From Pseudoxanthomonas koreensis (lineage in GTDB: Bacteria > Pseudomonadota > Gammaproteobacteria > Xanthomonadales > Xanthomonadaceae): a DNA stretch of 60,800 bases. The stretch lies in contig NZ_PDWM01000016.1 in assembly GCF_010093225.1 (NCBI RefSeq), forward strand, positions 1 through 60,800, in the 5' to 3' direction. Positions 58,345 through 60,800 of this stretch are shown here, in pieces (within the stretch, counting starts at the first letter, position 1; the number at the start of each line of letters is the position of its first letter). The notes under the pieces were generated by a model. That model ran no database searches. It saw only the letters and a list, made by a program, of their open reading frames with translations, and was not told where the DNA came from. Made by a program: the position numbers and the translations under genes.

Positions 58345-60438
58345 GTGAACATCCGCAAGTCCCAGACCCTGCTGCTGCCGGTGGCCATCGCCATCGCCCT
58401 GGCCGCCTGTTCCAAGAAGGAAGAAGCGGCAGCGCCGGCCGCCACCGCCGAGGCACCGGCGTTCAAGCTCGACGAGAGCACCCTGCCGGGCGTGAACCGC
58501 TTCGACGTGGCCGACCTGGACACCACCCAGGACGCGTGCACCGACTTCGCCGGTTATGCCAACAGCAAGTGGCTGGCCGCCAACCCGATCCCGGGCGACC
58601 GCACCAGCTGGGGCGCGTTCGAGATGCTGGACGAGCGCTCCAACGCCGTGCAGCACCAGCTGGTCGAACAGGCCGCGGCCGACGCCAACGCCACCGGCGT
58701 GAACAAGATCGTCGGCGACCTGTGGGCCACCGGCATGGACGAGGCGAAGATCAACGCCCAGGGCATCGAGCCGCTGCAGGGCCACCTGGCCGCGATCGAT
58801 GCGCTGGCCGACGGCGCAGCTGTTGCCGAGTACCTGCGCACCAGCGCCGCCAGGGGCGAGAACTTCCTGTTCGGCTTCGGCGCCGAGGCCGACTTCCAGA
58901 ACCCGGACCTCAACATCGCCTACGCCAGCCAGGGCGGCCTGGGCCTGCCCGACAGGAACTACTACTTCGACGCCGACAAGAAGGACATCCGCGACGCCTA
59001 CGTCAAGCACATCGCGAAGGTGCTGGAGCTGTCGGGCGTGGCCGCGGCCGATGCGCAGAAGCAGGCGCAGGACGTGATGGCGTTCGAGACCCGCCTGGCC
59101 AAGGCCTCCAAGTCGCGCGAGGACCTGTCCCGCGACGTGTCGCTGTTCTACAACCCGGTCACCCTGGCCGACGCCGACAAGCTGGCGCCGAACTTCCCGT
59201 GGACGAAATTCTTCGAGTCGCAGGGCCTGGCCGCGCCGGAGAAGTTCTCGCTGGCGATCCCGGCCTTCCACGAGGAAGTGAGCAAGGCGCTGGGCGACAC
59301 CGACGCCTCGGTGTGGCGCTCCTACCTGCGCTTCCACACCGTCGACGGCGCCTCGCCGTACCTGAGCGACGCCTTCGCCCAGGAGAACTTCGACTTCTAC
59401 GCCAAAACCCTGCGCGGGCAGAAGGAAATGAAGCCGCGCTGGAAGCGCGTGCTGGCCAGCATCAACCAGCAGGCCGGCGAGGCGCTGGGGCAGATGTACG
59501 TGCAGGTCGCTTTCCCGGCCGAATCCAAGGCCAAGATGGAGGCGCTGGTCGCCAACCTCGGCACCGCACTGAAGGCCCGCATCGAGAACCTGGAGTGGAT
59601 GGGCGACGAGACCAAGCAGAAGGCGCTGGCCAAGCAGGCTTCGTTCACGCCGAAGATCGGCTACCCGGACAAGTGGCGCGAGTGGGACGGCCTGGCCACC
59701 AGCCGCGACAGCTACATCGGCAACGTGCTGGCCGCGCAGGAGTTCAACTATCGTTGGAACCTGTCCAAGATCGGCAAGCCGGTGGACAAGTCCGAGTGGG
59801 GCATGAGCCCGCAGACGGTCAACGCCTACTACAACCCGCTGCAGAACGAGATCGTGTTCCCGGCGGCGATCCTGCAGCCGCCGTTCTTCGACCCCAACGC
59901 GTCGGACGAGATGAACTACGGTGGCATCGGCGCGGTGATCGGCCACGAGATGACTCATGGCTATGACGACCAGGGCAGCCGCTTCGGGCCGACCGGCAAG
60001 TTCGAGAACTGGTGGACGGAGGCCGACGCGAAGGGATTCAGTGGTCGCACCGACAAGCTGATCTCGCAGTTCGACGGTTACACCACCGCCGACGGGCAGA
60101 AGATCAACGGCCGCCACACCCTGGGCGAGAACATCGCCGACCTGGGCGGCCTGGCCACGGCCTACGATGCGATGAAAGCCGCGGCCGGCGACACGCCGGA
60201 TCCGATGACCGACGGGCTGACCCGCGACCAGCGTTTCTTCCTCAACTGGGCCACGGTGTGGCGCCGCAACTTCACGCCGGAGGAGCTGAAGAACCGCATC
60301 GCCACCGACGAGCACGCGCCGGCGCAGTTCCGTGCGGTCGGTGCGCCTTCGAACCTGCCGGCCTTCGCGGCGGCGTTCAAGTGCGAGGCGGGCAAGCCGA
60401 TGGTCCGCCAGGGCGATGGCCAGGTCGTGATCTGGTAA
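58345..60438 (+). CDS. M13-family (neprilysin-like) metallopeptidase lipoprotein
   Basis: 697 residues from GTG 58345. Lipoprotein signal with lipobox LAAC (about 19-22). Zinc site VIGHEMTHGYDDQG (HExxH at about 533-537) and ENIADLGG (Glu ligand, about 594) are intact; NAYYNPLQNEIVFPAAILQPPFF is a typical segment. It degrades small peptides at the envelope. Full family length. Confidence 0.95.
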   Translation: MNIRKSQTLLLPVAIAIALAACSKKEEAAAPAATAEAPAFKLDESTLPGVNRFDVADLDTTQDACTDFAGYANSKWLAANPIPGDRTSWGAFEMLDERSNAVQHQLVEQAAADANATGVNKIVGDLWATGMDEAKINAQGIEPLQGHLAAIDALADGAAVAEYLRTSAARGENFLFGFGAEADFQNPDLNIAYASQGGLGLPDRNYYFDADKKDIRDAYVKHIAKVLELSGVAAADAQKQAQDVMAFETRLAKASKSREDLSRDVSLFYNPVTLADADKLAPNFPWTKFFESQGLAAPEKFSLAIPAFHEEVSKALGDTDASVWRSYLRFHTVDGASPYLSDAFAQENFDFYAKTLRGQKEMKPRWKRVLASINQQAGEALGQMYVQVAFPAESKAKMEALVANLGTALKARIENLEWMGDETKQKALAKQASFTPKIGYPDKWREWDGLATSRDSYIGNVLAAQEFNYRWNLSKIGKPVDKSEWGMSPQTVNAYYNPLQNEIVFPAAILQPPFFDPNASDEMNYGGIGAVIGHEMTHGYDDQGSRFGPTGKFENWWTEADAKGFSGRTDKLISQFDGYTTADGQKINGRHTLGENIADLGGLATAYDAMKAAAGDTPDPMTDGLTRDQRFFLNWATVWRRNFTPEELKNRIATDEHAPAQFRAVGAPSNLPAFAAAFKCEAGKPMVRQGDGQVVIW

Positions 60439-60463
60439 GCAGTCGCGCCATCCATGCGATACC

Positions 60464-60496
60464 GCGAGGCCCGGCATGTCCGGGCCTCGCTTTTTT
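60464..60496 (+). terminator. Intrinsic terminator of the M13 peptidase gene
   Basis: 11-bp stem GCGAGGCCCGG/CCGGGCCTCGC, five-base loop, followed directly by six T. Confidence 0.92.
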
Positions 60497-60568
60497 GGCC
60501 CACTTCCGGGTGGCTGGGTGGCTCGACGGCTCGAAGGCAGGAGCGTGGGCTCCGGTGGGGGCCTCCGC

Positions 60569-60800
60569 ACCTTGGGTATATGGCCCACCCTTCGGGACGA
60601 CATCCTGTCTTTACTCAGGGCCGTGGCACATCCATGTGCCACTTGGGCCATATACCCAAGGTACGGCGTCCTGTCGCGATCTTCGGGGGCGTGGCTTCTA
60701 TTGGCCTAACGAAGCCATACCCGCAACGCCGCGACAGGACGTCGTTCTGCCGCATTGGGGGTCGAGCGGCACAGGGATGTGCCGCGCTCGCGAACTGAGG
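60569..60800. repeat. Multi-hairpin intergenic repeat element, partly in window
   Basis: ACCTTGGGTATATGGCCCA (60569-60587) is the exact complement of 60644-60662. Between them GTGGCACAT and ATGTGCCAC form an inner hairpin. Further pairs GTCCTGTCGCG/CGCGACAGGAC and GCGGCACA/TGTGCCGC lie to the right. No gene is evident from 60,497 to the edge. Likely a non-autonomous palindromic repeat. Confidence 0.65.

Overview
The window is high-GC DNA with two parts: most of a temperate short-tailed (podovirus-type) prophage at about 1-37,550, and an ordinary stretch of chromosome at about 37,550-60,800. The order tpiA-secG-tRNA-Leu, the overall gene content and the palindromic intergenic repeats point to a gammaproteobacterium of the Xanthomonadaceae/Lysobacteraceae type (Lysobacter, Luteimonas or Pseudoxanthomonas-like). 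That placement is inference, because no marker gene here fixes the genus.

Prophage, left to right. A tyrosine integrase enters from the left edge and only its C-terminal part is visible. The late operon is read leftward from about 19.7 kb to 0.7 kb: lysis genes (holin, GH24 endolysin, Rz with nested Rz1), terminase, P22-type portal, decoration protein, scaffold, N4-gp56-like coat, head-tail adaptor, gp10-like hub, three ejection-type proteins and tail fibres. No tail tape-measure, sheath or tube genes are present, so the tail should be short. A cassette of three tiny membrane proteins (3.58-4.10 kb) runs against the late operon. The early-left operon (29.0 to 19.9 kb, leftward) starts with a Cro-like gene. 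It carries DUF1376 and DnaB-like replication genes, NinB-, Ref- and RuvC-like recombination genes, a nucleotide pyrophosphohydrolase-like gene, an HNH endonuclease, a DEDDy exonuclease and a gene in the usual position of a Q antiterminator. A divergent repressor gene (29.12 kb), a secreted-protein gene and then an early-right operon (30.4-37.5 kb, rightward) follow. The early-right operon holds repeat-solenoid proteins, an ERF annealing protein with an SSB-tailed partner, a Lar-like protein and many small unknowns, and ends with an AlpA/excisionase-like gene next to tRNA-Leu(GAG).

The clearest unusual signals are regulatory. Six copies of a 15-bp operator (ATTAG-N5-CTAAT type) form two clusters, and the two early promoters share the same architecture in mirror image, with an ATG seven bases after each -10 box. 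Several UUCG-loop intrinsic terminators sit inside the leftward operons, which implies antitermination or graded expression. A tandem 22-bp repeat inside the DUF1376 gene looks like a replication origin. Two phage genes are frameshifted: a methyltransferase-like gene at a run of eight G, and the scaffold gene just before its C-terminal tail.

Chromosome. accD, glmM, a 2-oxoglutarate/Fe(II) oxygenase, tpiA, secG and tRNA-Leu run leftward and may be cotranscribed. Further right are a hotdog-fold protein, an anchored unknown protein, a DUF502 membrane protein, a YhhQ-type queuosine-precursor transporter, a DUF885 peptidase, a class C beta-lactamase-like hydrolase, an ABC ATPase paired with a permease-M1-peptidase fusion, a phytoene-desaturase-like oxidoreductase, a CHASE2-like sensor, a beta-CASP metallo-beta-lactamase protein and an M13 lipoprotein peptidase. 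Two palindromic intergenic repeats, at 53.6 and 60.6 kb, resemble REP-type elements.
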